64,000 nt of DNA from Roseibacterium beibuensis (GCF_039542305.1 NZ_BAABHW010000001.1:124001-188000), one strand, 5' to 3'. Positions 42,952 through 52,507 are shown, numbered from the stretch's first letter. Made by a program: numbers and translations. Notes: generated from the letters alone by a model not told the origin.

Positions 42952-45386
42952 GCCGTGCCCTTGGCCCGCTTGACGGCGGCCAGAACGGCCTCGGGCGTGG
43001 CGGGGGCTTGCAGGTCGGGGAAGTTCGGGCCGCAGGCGGCACAGGCGTTGCCCAGGGCCGAAAACACGCTGATCCCCAGCATGAAGGGCGGCTCGCCCAC
43101 GGCCTTCGAGCGATAGATCGTGTCCTCGCGGTTCTCATCCTGCCAGAGCGCGACGTTGAAAACCCCGGGCCGGTCGGAACAGGCGGGGATCTTGTAGGTC
43201 GAGGGCGCGTGGGTACGCAGCCGCCCCGCGTCATCCCACACCAGTTCCTCCATCGTCAGCCAGCCTGCGCCCTGCACGAAGCCGCCTTCGATCTGCCCGA
43301 TATCCAGCGCCGGGTTCAGCGAGGCGCCTGCGTCATGCAGGATATCGGTGCGCAGCACCCGGTTCTCGCCCGTCAGCGTGTCGATCACCACCTCGGAACA
43401 GGCGACGCCATAGGCGAAATAGAAGAACGGCCGCCCCTGTCCCTTGATCCGGTCCCACGCGATCTTGGGAGTCTTGTAGAACCCCGTCGCCGACAGGCTG
43501 ACGCGCGCCATGTAGGTGCGCTTCACCGCCTCGTCGAACGGCATCGAGGCCCCGCCCGCGATCACCTGCCCGTCTTCGAACACCACGCTGGCCGGGTCGG
43601 CTTGCAACTCTTCCGCCACCACACTGGCGATGCGCCCCCGGATCTCGTCGCAGGCGGCCTTGACCGCCATGCCGTTCAAATCGCTGCCGGAACTGGCCGC
43701 CGTGGCGGAGGTGTTGGGCACCTTGCCCGTATCGGTCGCGGTGATCTTGACCCGGTCGATCCCCACGCCGAACCGGTCGGCGCCGACCTGCGCCACCTTC
43801 TGGAACAGGCCTTGGCCCATCTCGGTCCCGCCGTGGTTCATGTGGATCGAGCCGTCCTGGTAGACATGCACCAGCGCGCCCGCCTGGTTCAGATGGGTCA
43901 GCGTGAAGGAGATGCCGAATTTCACCGGCGTCATCGCGATCCCGCGCTTGAGCACCGGGTTCCCGGCGTTCCACGCGGCGACCCGGGCGCGGCGCCCCTC
44001 GTAATCGCACGCCTCGGCCAGCGCCTCGGTCATCGGGTGCAGGATGAAATCCTCGACCTCCATCCCATAAGGCGTGGTATTGCCAAACTCGCTGCTGGGC
44101 ACCGGCGAATGCGCCCCGCCAAAGCGCTTGGCATGCCCCGCGCCGGTCTCGACCTTGACCGAGCCGCGCCCGGCCAGATCGGCGGTCTCCAGCCGCCCGC
44201 CGGGCGTCGCAACGACGGCCTCGCCGTCCTCTGCACTGCCCTTGGCCGGCGCATAGTAATTCAGGCGGCGCAGCTCCAACGGGTCCATCCCGAGGCTGTG
44301 GGCGATATGGTCCATCACCCGCTCAATGCCCACCATCCCCTGCGGCCCGCCGAACCCCCGAAACGCCGTGGCGCTTTGCGTGTTGGTCTTCAGCCGGTGC
44401 GAGGTGATCCGCGCCGCCAGCAACAGGTAAGCGTTATCGGCATGGAGCATCGCGCGGTCGGCCACCGGCAGCGACAGGTCCATGGCCCAGCCGCAGCGGA
44501 TATACTGGGTAAAGTCGATCCCCGTGATCTTCCCCTCGGCATCCACCCCCGCGCGATAGTCGATCCGCGCATCATGCCGCTTGCCGGTCACGACGAAATC
44601 GTCGTCGCGGTCATAGCGCATCTTGGCGGGCCGCCCGGTGCGCGCGGCCACCAGCGCGCAGGCGATGGCGAGGTGATTCCCCTGGCTTTCCTTGCCGCCA
44701 AAGCCGCCGCCCATGCGCCGCACCTCGACCCTCACGCCATGCATCGGCACCCCCAACGCATCCGCCACCTTGTGCTGGATTTCCGTCGGGTGTTGCGAGG
44801 AAGAGTGCACGATCATGTCGCCCCCTTCCTGCGGCAGGGCGAGGGCGGATTGCCCTTCGAGGTAGAAATGCTCCTGCCCGCCCATCTCGATCCGGCCTTC
44901 GATGACATGAACGGCGCGGGCGAGTGCGGCTTCGACATCGCCCTTGGCATAGACGCGCGACCCGTCCTCGAACCGGCTGTCGGCGGCCATGGCCGCGTCG
45001 ATGGTCAGGATGGGGGCCTCTTCCGCGATTTCGACACGCGCCTTCGCCGCCGCCTTGCGCGCCAGCAGGTGAGAGCTCGCCGCGACAAGGAAGATCGGTT
45101 GCCCCGCGTAATGGATCGTGCCGTCGGACAGCAGCGGTTCGTCATGGTTGGACGGGCTGCAATCGGGGTTGGGGCTCAGGTCCTCGGCAGACAGGACCGC
45201 GACCACCCCTTCGGCGCTCCGCACCGCGTCGAGGTTCAGCGCCGTGATCCGCCCCTTCGCCACGGTGGACAGGCCAAAGGCCAGGTGCAGGCAATCGGCA
45301 GGCGTCGGGATGTCATCGACATAGCGCGCCGCGCCCGTCACATGCAGGCGGGCGGCGTCGTGGGGCAGGGGCTTGTGCACGCTCAT
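42948..45386 (-). CDS. xdhB: Xanthine dehydrogenase molybdopterin-binding subunit
   Basis: An 812-residue large subunit holding the molybdenum cofactor; oxidises hypoxanthine and xanthine to uric acid. It opens VHKPLPHDAARLHVTGAARYVDDIP and contains GGGFGGKESQGNHLAIACAL, ATAFRGFGGPQGM (the Moco-contacting Arg region) and NHGGTEMGQGLFQKVAQV. The ATG at 45386 overlaps the xdhA stop by 4 nt; an upstream start would add residues with no family match. Confidence 0.96.
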   Translation of the reverse strand: MSVHKPLPHDAARLHVTGAARYVDDIPTPADCLHLAFGLSTVAKGRITALNLDAVRSAEGVVAVLSAEDLSPNPDCSPSNHDEPLLSDGTIHYAGQPIFLVAASSHLLARKAAAKARVEIAEEAPILTIDAAMAADSRFEDGSRVYAKGDVEAALARAVHVIEGRIEMGGQEHFYLEGQSALALPQEGGDMIVHSSSQHPTEIQHKVADALGVPMHGVRVEVRRMGGGFGGKESQGNHLAIACALVAARTGRPAKMRYDRDDDFVVTGKRHDARIDYRAGVDAEGKITGIDFTQYIRCGWAMDLSLPVADRAMLHADNAYLLLAARITSHRLKTNTQSATAFRGFGGPQGMVGIERVMDHIAHSLGMDPLELRRLNYYAPAKGSAEDGEAVVATPGGRLETADLAGRGSVKVETGAGHAKRFGGAHSPVPSSEFGNTTPYGMEVEDFILHPMTEALAEACDYEGRRARVAAWNAGNPVLKRGIAMTPVKFGISFTLTHLNQAGALVHVYQDGSIHMNHGGTEMGQGLFQKVAQVGADRFGVGIDRVKITATDTGKVPNTSATAASSGSDLNGMAVKAACDEIRGRIASVVAEELQADPASVVFEDGQVIAGGASMPFDEAVKRTYMARVSLSATGFYKTPKIAWDRIKGQGRPFFYFAYGVACSEVVIDTLTGENRVLRTDILHDAGASLNPALDIGQIEGGFVQGAGWLTMEELVWDDAGRLRTHAPSTYKIPACSDRPGVFNVALWQDENREDTIYRSKAVGEPPFMLGISVFSALGNACAACGPNFPDLQAPATPEAVLAAVKRAKGTA

Positions 45387-46753
45387 GGCCGCACCTCCAG
45401 CGCCGAGGTGGGCACGCCCGCGCTGTCGTGGAAGGTCCGCCACAGCATGTTCTGCGCCGTCTCCAGCCGGTAGGCGGCCGAGGCGCGCATGTCGCTCATC
45501 GGGGTGTAATCCTGCGCGAAGGCGGGCAGCGCGGCGGCGATCGTCGCCTCGGTCCAGGGTCGGCCGGTCAGTGCGGCCTCCACATGGCTGGCGCGTTTCG
45601 GCGTCCCCGCCATGCCGCCGAAGGCGATGCGGGCCGAGGTCACCGTGCCCCCTTCGACCGCGATGTTGAACGCACCGCAGACGGCCGAGATATCCTGATC
45701 GAACCGTTTCGAAAGCTTGTAGACCCGCAGCGTGTCGGGCTGGACCGGGATGCTGACCGCTTCGACGAATTCCCCCGGCGCGCGGTCCTGCTTGCCGTAA
45801 TCGATAAAGAACTCTTCCAGCGGCAGGCTACGCCGTGCCGCGCCTTTGCGCAGGTGCAGCGTCGCCCCCAGCGCGATCAGCGCCGGCGGGCTGTCCCCGA
45901 TGGGCGAGCCATTGGCGATGTTGCCCCCCACCGTCGCCGCATTGCGGACCTGGACCGAGCCGTATCGGCGGATCATTTCGGCCAGGGACGGATGCCGGTC
46001 GGCGATGAACGCTCCGAACTCGGCCACATTGGTCATTGCCCCGACGCGGATTGTTTCGCCGTTGGCAACAATCCCCTTCAGGTCGGCGCATTGGTTCAGG
46101 AATGCGACGGGCGACAGGTCGCGTAGCCCCTTGGTCACCCACAGCCCCACATCGGTCGCCCCGGCAATCAGCGTGGCGTCGGGGTTGGCCGCGTACCACT
46201 CGGCCAGGTCGTCCGAGGTCCGGGGAATGAAGGGCGTTTCCGGCGCGGGCGCATCCGGCAGCGCGGCCAGGTCTTCGTGCAGCCAAGCGGGCACCGGCGC
46301 GCCCTCGGTGGCCTCGGCGGCGCGGATGATCGGCGCATAGCCCGTGCAGCGGCACAGGTTCCCCGCCAGCTGATCGTCATGATCCGTCCGCCCGTTCAGA
46401 TGCGCGGTCGCCATCGAGACGACGAAACCCGGCGTGCAGAACCCGCATTGCGACCCGTGATGCGCGATCATCGCCTGTTGCACCGGGTGCAGGTCGCCAT
46501 CGGGCCCCGAGAGCCCTTCGACCGTGCGCACGGCCTTGCCGTCCAGTTGCGGCAGAAACAGGATACAGGCGTTCAGCGCGCGCGCCCCGTCCGCATCCGT
46601 CACCATCACCGTGCAGGCGCCGCAATCGCCCTCGTTGCAGCCCTCCTTCGTGCCGGTCAGGTGCCGCTCTTCGCGCAGCCAATCCAGAAGCGTCACCGTG
46701 GGGGCGGCCTCGACCACCTGTGCCTCGCCGTTCAGCAGAAAGCGGATCGCCAT
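45383..46753 (-). CDS. xdhA: Xanthine dehydrogenase small subunit (2Fe-2S and FAD)
   Basis: A 456-residue subunit that moves electrons from the molybdenum centre to NAD. The plant-type cluster is EGCNEGDCGACTVMV near residue 40; the second [2Fe-2S] motif is QCGFCTPGFV with NLCRCTGYAPI. The C-terminal FAD domain has TLIAGATDVGLWV and TVGGNIANGSPIGDSPPALIAL. The start has GGAAGA upstream. It is the first gene of the purine operon, with a candidate operator about 80 bp upstream. Confidence 0.96.
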   Translation of the reverse strand: MAIRFLLNGEAQVVEAAPTVTLLDWLREERHLTGTKEGCNEGDCGACTVMVTDADGARALNACILFLPQLDGKAVRTVEGLSGPDGDLHPVQQAMIAHHGSQCGFCTPGFVVSMATAHLNGRTDHDDQLAGNLCRCTGYAPIIRAAEATEGAPVPAWLHEDLAALPDAPAPETPFIPRTSDDLAEWYAANPDATLIAGATDVGLWVTKGLRDLSPVAFLNQCADLKGIVANGETIRVGAMTNVAEFGAFIADRHPSLAEMIRRYGSVQVRNAATVGGNIANGSPIGDSPPALIALGATLHLRKGAARRSLPLEEFFIDYGKQDRAPGEFVEAVSIPVQPDTLRVYKLSKRFDQDISAVCGAFNIAVEGGTVTSARIAFGGMAGTPKRASHVEAALTGRPWTEATIAAALPAFAQDYTPMSDMRASAAYRLETAQNMLWRTFHDSAGVPTSALEVRP

Positions 46754-46834
46754 GGATGTCTTCCGCCGCGCTACCCTGATGGGGTGGTTGTCCGGCCCTC
46801 GATGCGGCGTAGAGGGCGGCCCCGTCCGTGCGTT

Positions 46835-46846
46835 TACCAGATGGTA
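46835..46846 (-). promoter_or_regulatory. Candidate operator upstream of xdhA
   Basis: TACCA-GA-TGGTA is a perfect dyad set in an AT-richer stretch (TTTACC...GGTAGAAA), about 80 bp before xdhA. Placement fits a regulator site for the purine operon, but no regulator gene lies next to it. Confidence 0.4.
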
Positions 46847-46977
46847 GAAAACCGGGGCGGGGCGGGCAATGCAAGCCTTGCGTCGGTTCGGTTGCCCTTC
46901 TGACGTGCGATTGCGCGCGAAATGGGCAATCATGGTCTCAGGTGTTCGCGCAATCCAGCGGGGTGGACTGACTCGTC

Positions 46978-47781
46978 ATGTGGGGTCTGGGGGCGGTTCT
47001 GATCGGTCTGGCGCTGGGCGTCGGGCTCCAGCAATGGCAGGCCCGTCGCTTCGCCGGCGATGCCAAGGCGCTGGGCGAGCGTGTGCTGCGCGGGCGCACG
47101 GTCGGGCGCGGCGACCCGCCCGCCATCCTGCGCATGCGCGCCGAGGGGAACGGGGCAGGCGGCACCTGGCGCGCCGCCCGCCTGACGCAGGAGGCCGAGA
47201 TGCGGCTCGGTCCCGACAAGCCCTGGGCCGCGATCACGGCCGAGCAGGTGATCGGACTCGGGCAGCCGGGCTTTGTCTGGCAAGCCAAACAGGGCCGTGG
47301 CCCCGTTCCGAAGATCGTGGTGGTGGATGCCTATGCAGGCGGGCGCGGGCGGTTGCGGGCCGCCCTGTTGGGCGCGGTCACCGTGGCCGATGCCTCCGGC
47401 CCTGAAATGGACCGGGCCGAGGCGATGCGCTACCTCGCCGAACTGCCCTGGGCGCCCGACGCGGTCCTCGGCAATCCCGATATCCGCTGGCGCGACGGGC
47501 CGGATGGCAGCATCGAGGCCGGGCTGGCCGTGGGCGGGTCCGTCGCCTGGGTCCGCTTCCACCTCGATGCGGTGGGCGACATCGTGGCGGTCGAGGCCGA
47601 CCGCCCCGAGCGCACGCAGGACGGCACCGTGATCCTGCGGCCCTGGCGCGGAGAGTTCCGCGAGTATGGCGAGATCGGCGGTCGGCGCATGCCGCTCTCG
47701 GCCGAGGTGGGCTATATCTATGACGATGGCTACCACGCCTATTGGCGCGGGCGCATCACCGGCTACGAAATGGTCCGGTGA
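46978..47781 (+). CDS. DUF6544 family protein, membrane-anchored
   Basis: A 267-residue protein with a short N-terminal anchor (MWGLGAVLIGLALGVGLQQW). The body has the family pattern RLTQEAEMRLGPDKPWAAITAEQ, GQPGFVWQAKQGRG, VVDAYAGGRGRLRA, EAMRYLAELPWAPDAVL and LRPWRGEFREYGEIGGRRMP. Function unknown; the beta-rich body probably faces the periplasm. It is divergent from xdhA and followed 89 bp later by dnaE. Confidence 0.85.
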   Translation: MWGLGAVLIGLALGVGLQQWQARRFAGDAKALGERVLRGRTVGRGDPPAILRMRAEGNGAGGTWRAARLTQEAEMRLGPDKPWAAITAEQVIGLGQPGFVWQAKQGRGPVPKIVVVDAYAGGRGRLRAALLGAVTVADASGPEMDRAEAMRYLAELPWAPDAVLGNPDIRWRDGPDGSIEAGLAVGGSVAWVRFHLDAVGDIVAVEADRPERTQDGTVILRPWRGEFREYGEIGGRRMPLSAEVGYIYDDGYHAYWRGRITGYEMVR

Positions 47782-47796
47782 CGCGACCCCTCGGGG

Positions 47797-47805
47797 TTAT
47801 CCACA
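47797..47805 (+). promoter_or_regulatory. DnaA box upstream of dnaE
   Basis: TTATCCACA is an exact match to the strong DnaA box consensus TTATNCACA, 65 bp before the dnaE start. A single box will not make an origin, but could couple dnaE transcription to DnaA activity. Chance occurrence is possible. Confidence 0.45.
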
Positions 47806-47870
47806 GCCTCGCCACCAGATGATGTGGTTTGGCGGTTCCCTCGCGGGCGGGCTTTGGATAGCTTGATCGC

Positions 47871-50800
47871 ATGGCCGATCCCCGATTCATTCATCTCCGA
47901 TTGCACACCGAGTATTCGCTGCTGGAAGGCGCGATGCGGGTCAAGAAACTGCCCGGCATGGTCGCGGATGCCGGCATGCCCGCCGTCGCGGTGACCGACA
48001 CGAACAACATGTTCTGCGCGCTGGAGTTTTCCGAAACGGCGGCCAAGGCCGGGGTGCAGCCCATCATCGGCTGCCAGTTGGACGTGGACTATGCGCCTGT
48101 TCAGCCCGGTGAACGTCCCAATCCGCCCGCCACCATCGTCCTGCTGGCCCAGAACGAGGCCGGCTACAAGAACCTGATGAAGCTGAACTCCGCGCTCTAC
48201 CTGCGCGGCGATGGCAGCTTTCCGCATGTGACGCTGGAGGAACTGGCACAGCATGGCGAGGGGCTGATCTGCCTCTCCGGCGGGCCCGAGGGGCCGGTGG
48301 GTCAATTCCTGCGGGTCGGCAACACGGGGCGGGCGCGGGCGCTGTTGGAACGGATGGCCTCGATCTATCCCGACCGGCTCTACGTCGAATTGCAGCGCCA
48401 CCCGGGCGAGGGCGGCCTGCCCGAGACCGAGGCGCAGACCGAGCGCGGCCATGTCGAACTGGCCTACGAGTTGAACCTGCCGCTGGTCGCCACGAACGAC
48501 GTCTATTTCCCCAAGGCCGAGATGTACGAGGCGCATGACGCGCTGATCTGCATCGCCGAAGGCGCCTATATCGACCAGTCCGAGCCGCGCCGCCGCCTGA
48601 CCCCGCAGCACCATTTCAAGACGCCCGAGGAGATGGCCGCGCTCTTCGCCGACCTCCCCGAGGCGCTGGAAAACACCGTCGAGATCGCGCGGCGCTGCGC
48701 GTTTCGCGCCCGCACCCATCCGCCGATCCTGCCGCGCTTCGCCGATGACGAGGTCGAGGAATTGCGCCGCCAGGCGCATGAAGGCCTGCACGCCCGCCTT
48801 GCTGTCATTCCCCACGCGGATACCGTCGAGGCCTATGAAAAACGGCTCGAATTCGAGCTGGGCATCATCGAGGGGATGGGCTTCCCCGGCTACTTCCTGA
48901 TCGTGGCCGATTTCATCAAATGGGCCAAGGATCACGATATCCCCGTCGGGCCGGGGCGCGGCTCGGGGGCGGGCAGCCTCGTCGCCTATGCGCTGACGAT
49001 CACCGACCTCGACCCCCTGCGCTACAGCCTGCTCTTCGAACGCTTCCTGAACCCCGAACGCGTGTCGATGCCCGACTTCGACATCGACTTCTGCATGGAC
49101 CGCCGCGAAGAGGTCATCCGCTACGTGCAGGAGAAATACGGTCGCGACCGGGTGGGCCAGATCATCACCTTCGGCGCGCTTCTGTCCAAGGCCGCCGTGC
49201 GCGACGTGGGCCGCGTGTTGCAAATGCCCTTCGGCCAGGTCGACCGCCTGTCCAAGATGATCCCGGTCGAAGGGGTGAAGCCCGTCTCGATCGCGCAGGC
49301 CATCAAGGACGAGCCGCGTTTCATCGAGGAAATGCGCGAGACCGAGCAGGACAAGCGCGATGGCCGCGTGAACCCCACGCGCCGCCTGATGGATTACGCC
49401 GAGAAGATCGAGGGCCTGCTGCGCAACGCTTCGACCCACGCGGCCGGCGTCGTGATCGGCGACCGCCCGCTGGACGAGCTTGTGCCGCTCTACCGCGATC
49501 CGCGCTCCGACATGCCGGCCACGCAGTTCAACATGAAATGGGTCGAACCTGCGGGCCTTGTGAAATTCGACTTCCTCGGTCTCAAGACCCTGACCGTGGT
49601 GCAGAACGCCATCGACCTGATCCACGCCTCGGGGCGGCAGTTGCACGAGGCGCCGGACGGCAGCACCATCTACCAGCCGCCCGAAGGCGCCGAGAACCAG
49701 ATCAACGCCATCCCGCTGGATGACCCCGCCACCTACGCCCTTTACGCCAGCGCCAAGACGGTCGCCGTGTTCCAGGTGGAAAGCTCGGGCATGATGGATG
49801 CGCTGCGGCGCATGAAGCCCACCTGTATCGAGGATATCGTCGCGCTCGTGGCGCTCTACCGCCCCGGCCCGATGGAGAACATCCCGAAATACTGCGAGGT
49901 GAAGAACGGCATTTCCGATCGCGACCGCCTGCATCCGCTGATCGACCATATCCTCGACGAGACGCAGGGCATCATCGTCTACCAGGAACAGGTGATGCAG
50001 ATCGCGCAGGAAATGGCGGGCTACAGCCTCGGCGGCGCCGACCTGCTGCGCCGCGCCATGGGCAAGAAGATCAAGGAGGCGATGGACGCCGAACGCCCCA
50101 AGTTCCTCGAAGGCTCCGCCAAGAACGGGGTGGACGAGGCCAAGGCGCTCGAAGTCTGGAACCTGCTCGAGAAATTCGCCAATTACGGCTTCAACAAGTC
50201 CCACGCCGCCGCCTATGCCGTGGTCAGCTACCAGACCGCGTGGCTCAAGGCGAACCACCCGGTCGAGTTCATGGCCGCCGTCATGAATTGCGATATCCAC
50301 CTCACCGACAAGCTGGGCATCTACAAGCAGGAGGTCGACCGCCTCGGCATCGAAACCGTGCCGCCCTGCGTCAACCGCTCGGCCGCGACCTTCACGGTGA
50401 AGGACGGCAAGATCCTCTACGCGCTCGGCGCGCTGAAGAACGTCGGCGTCGAGGCGATGCGCATGATCGTCGAGGCGCGCCAGACCGAGCGCGGCGAGAA
50501 ACCCTTTGCCACGCTATTCGATTTCGCCCGCCGCGTTGATCTCAAGCGCGTCGGCAAACGCTCGCTGGAAATGCTTGCCCGTGCCGGGGCCTTCGACGAT
50601 CTCGACCGCAACCGCGCGCGCGTCTTCGCCGCGCTCGATGCGCTGACGGCCTATTCCGCCGCAATCCACGAGCAGAAGGCCAGCAATCAGGTCAGCCTGT
50701 TCGGCGAAGCGGGCGAGGACCTGCCCGAACCGCGCCTGCCCGATCCGACCGACTGGCTCCCGAACGAGAGGCTCGCCAACGAACACCAGGCCGTTGGCTT

Positions 50801-51401
50801 CTACTTCTCCGGCCACCCGCTGGACGATTACCTGCCCGCCCTGAAACGGCGCGGGGTGCTGACCCTGGCCGAGGTCGAACAGCGCGTGCAGGGCGGCGCC
50901 TTCGTCACCAAGATGGCAGGCGCCGTCTCGGTCCGGCAGGAACGCAAAAGCCAGCGCGGCAACCGCTTCGCCTTCGTCTCGCTGTCGGACCCCACAGGCC
51001 TGTACGAGGTCACCGTCTTCTCCGACGTGCTCGAGGCCAGCCGCCATCATCTCGAAACCGGCTCGAACGTCATCCTGCAGGTCAAGGCGGAACTCGAAAG
51101 CGACCAGCTGAAACTCCTCGCCGCCGCCGTGCAGCCCGTCGATGACGGGATCGCCGCCGAAGCGGGCGGCCTGCGCGTCTTCATCGAGGACCCGCGCGGC
51201 GTCGAAACCGTCTCGACCCTTCTCGAACGTGCCCGGGACGAGGCGATGCGCTCGGCCAAGGGGCCGATCCACATGTGCCTGCTGCACCCCGACCTGCCGG
51301 GCGAGGTCGAGGTTCTGCTTGGCGACGACTTCCCCGTCTTTCCCCAGATCAAGGGCGCCCTGCGCAGCCTCGAAGGGGTGGTGACGGTCGAAGAGGTTTA
51401 A
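47871..51401 (+). CDS. dnaE: DNA polymerase III subunit alpha
   Basis: The 1176-residue replicative polymerase. The PHP domain begins FIHLRLHTEYSLLEGAMRV; the active site includes PVGPGRGSGAGSLVAYAL and the catalytic Asp pair in MPDFDIDFCMDRR near residue 400; the tail has an OB domain (GAFVTKMAGAVSVRQERKSQRGNRFAFVSLSD). Length and order match DnaE1, the main polymerase, rather than the error-prone DnaE2/ImuC. It acts in the replisome. Confidence 0.98.
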   Translation: MADPRFIHLRLHTEYSLLEGAMRVKKLPGMVADAGMPAVAVTDTNNMFCALEFSETAAKAGVQPIIGCQLDVDYAPVQPGERPNPPATIVLLAQNEAGYKNLMKLNSALYLRGDGSFPHVTLEELAQHGEGLICLSGGPEGPVGQFLRVGNTGRARALLERMASIYPDRLYVELQRHPGEGGLPETEAQTERGHVELAYELNLPLVATNDVYFPKAEMYEAHDALICIAEGAYIDQSEPRRRLTPQHHFKTPEEMAALFADLPEALENTVEIARRCAFRARTHPPILPRFADDEVEELRRQAHEGLHARLAVIPHADTVEAYEKRLEFELGIIEGMGFPGYFLIVADFIKWAKDHDIPVGPGRGSGAGSLVAYALTITDLDPLRYSLLFERFLNPERVSMPDFDIDFCMDRREEVIRYVQEKYGRDRVGQIITFGALLSKAAVRDVGRVLQMPFGQVDRLSKMIPVEGVKPVSIAQAIKDEPRFIEEMRETEQDKRDGRVNPTRRLMDYAEKIEGLLRNASTHAAGVVIGDRPLDELVPLYRDPRSDMPATQFNMKWVEPAGLVKFDFLGLKTLTVVQNAIDLIHASGRQLHEAPDGSTIYQPPEGAENQINAIPLDDPATYALYASAKTVAVFQVESSGMMDALRRMKPTCIEDIVALVALYRPGPMENIPKYCEVKNGISDRDRLHPLIDHILDETQGIIVYQEQVMQIAQEMAGYSLGGADLLRRAMGKKIKEAMDAERPKFLEGSAKNGVDEAKALEVWNLLEKFANYGFNKSHAAAYAVVSYQTAWLKANHPVEFMAAVMNCDIHLTDKLGIYKQEVDRLGIETVPPCVNRSAATFTVKDGKILYALGALKNVGVEAMRMIVEARQTERGEKPFATLFDFARRVDLKRVGKRSLEMLARAGAFDDLDRNRARVFAALDALTAYSAAIHEQKASNQVSLFGEAGEDLPEPRLPDPTDWLPNERLANEHQAVGFYFSGHPLDDYLPALKRRGVLTLAEVEQRVQGGAFVTKMAGAVSVRQERKSQRGNRFAFVSLSDPTGLYEVTVFSDVLEASRHHLETGSNVILQVKAELESDQLKLLAAAVQPVDDGIAAEAGGLRVFIEDPRGVETVSTLLERARDEAMRSAKGPIHMCLLHPDLPGEVEVLLGDDFPVFPQIKGALRSLEGVVTVEEV

Positions 51402-51411
51402 ACGGCGTCTT

Positions 51412-51840
51412 TCACCGGGTCAGGTTCGGAGCCAAACCTGCCTGCCATTCAAAGAAACGCAGGACATTGCGCGGCTGGTTTCTGGCACTGAACGCACGTT
51501 GCACCGCGTTCGGCGTCGCACAGGAGAAAAGCTCACTGCCATTGGTCCCTACCACCGATACACAGATGCCCGGGTAGCTACTGTCAATCTCGCCGCTGTA
51601 GAGCTGCCAGTATCCGATGGATACCGTGTTGCCGGTCAAATTGCAGACCTGAACCACACTTGAGCCGCCATCCCACGCGTATTGACGAATGGCGACAATG
51701 GGTCCGAACCCGGACGGTGCATTCACGCGCGCCCAGCCGACGGCACTCCCGGCGGAACACCTGGGCGATGCGTCGGCCGGGGTCACAGCCACGAAGGCGG
51801 CAATTCCAAAAGCAAGAATGGAAAGAAAAAAACGGTGCAT
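51412..51840 (-). CDS. Small secreted protein, paralogue of the upstream gene
   Basis: A 142-residue secreted protein; the signal peptide ends near TPADA. The mature part has four cysteines in RCSAGS, VQVCNLTG, GICVSV and LFSCATPN, plus RQYAWDGGS and LYSGEIDS. The same marks occur in the neighbouring gene at 52076-52507, so the two are tandem paralogues of an unrecognised family. TGGAGATCG precedes the ATG. The gene and its upstream region have more A/T than the surroundings. It converges on dnaE with 10 bp between stops. Confidence 0.72.
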   Translation of the reverse strand: MHRFFLSILAFGIAAFVAVTPADASPRCSAGSAVGWARVNAPSGFGPIVAIRQYAWDGGSSVVQVCNLTGNTVSIGYWQLYSGEIDSSYPGICVSVVGTNGSELFSCATPNAVQRAFSARNQPRNVLRFFEWQAGLAPNLTR

Positions 51841-52075
51841 TTCGATCTCCAGCAGTAAAAAGAACGCACGTTCCTTCTTTACCCTGCACGAATAGTTGAT
51901 CGAATAAAGCAAATTCTTGCCCTGACGGCGCAGGCCATCGGCCTGAACCGCGTGCAAACACCGTTCGAGTTCTCCACGACAGCGGCTGGATCTGCGGGCG
52001 CGGAAACCTGTCCGCACCATGGGCTGTTCTCAGCCCGCCCGCCCTATCGCTCAAGGCGATGATCGTGTGACGGCC

Positions 52076-52507
52076 TCACTCGGTGATGTTCGCCATCACC
52101 TCCGCCTGCCAGTCCTCGAAGCGCAGGATCGACTCCTCGGTGCCGGGCGTCGCGGCATAGGCGGCCGCGACCACCTCGGGCGTCGCGCAAGAGAACATCT
52201 CGGCCCCGTCCTCCCCGGTCAGGCGGATGCAGATGCCGCCATGGGCCTCGCTGATCTCGCCCGAGAACAGGTACCAGAATTCCGCGAAATCGCCGGTGCT
52301 CGACAGAAGGTTGCACACCTCGACGATCCCGTCCGCGCCATCCCAGGCGAATTGCGTGGCGATCTCGACCGGGGCCATCTCGGGCAAGGTCAGATGCGCC
52401 TCGGCGACGTATTCCCCGGCGGAACAGACCGGTTGCGCCGCGGCGGGAAGGGCGAGGGCTGCCAGGACAGGCAGGGCGAGGGCGGGGGAGAAGACGGACT
52501 TTTTCAT
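52076..52507 (-). CDS. Small secreted protein, tandem paralogue
   Basis: A 143-residue secreted protein with a signal peptide of about 24 residues ending LPAAAQ. Shared with the neighbour at 51412-51840: CSAGE, TQFAWDGAD, VEVCNL, LFSGEIS, GICIRL, EMFSCATPE and ILRFEDWQAEVM. Four cysteines keep the same order and probably form two disulfides in the periplasm. Base composition here is ordinary for the genome, unlike its partner. No known function. Confidence 0.75.
   Translation of the reverse strand: MKKSVFSPALALPVLAALALPAAAQPVCSAGEYVAEAHLTLPEMAPVEIATQFAWDGADGIVEVCNLLSSTGDFAEFWYLFSGEISEAHGGICIRLTGEDGAEMFSCATPEVVAAAYAATPGTEESILRFEDWQAEVMANITE

Noticed and set aside
43008..45473. 821-codon plus-strand open frame
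   Set aside because: Antisense to xdhB with its conserved molybdopterin motifs.
47763..50300. 845-codon minus-strand open frame
   Set aside because: Antisense to dnaE; composition rich in His, Val and Arg without motifs.
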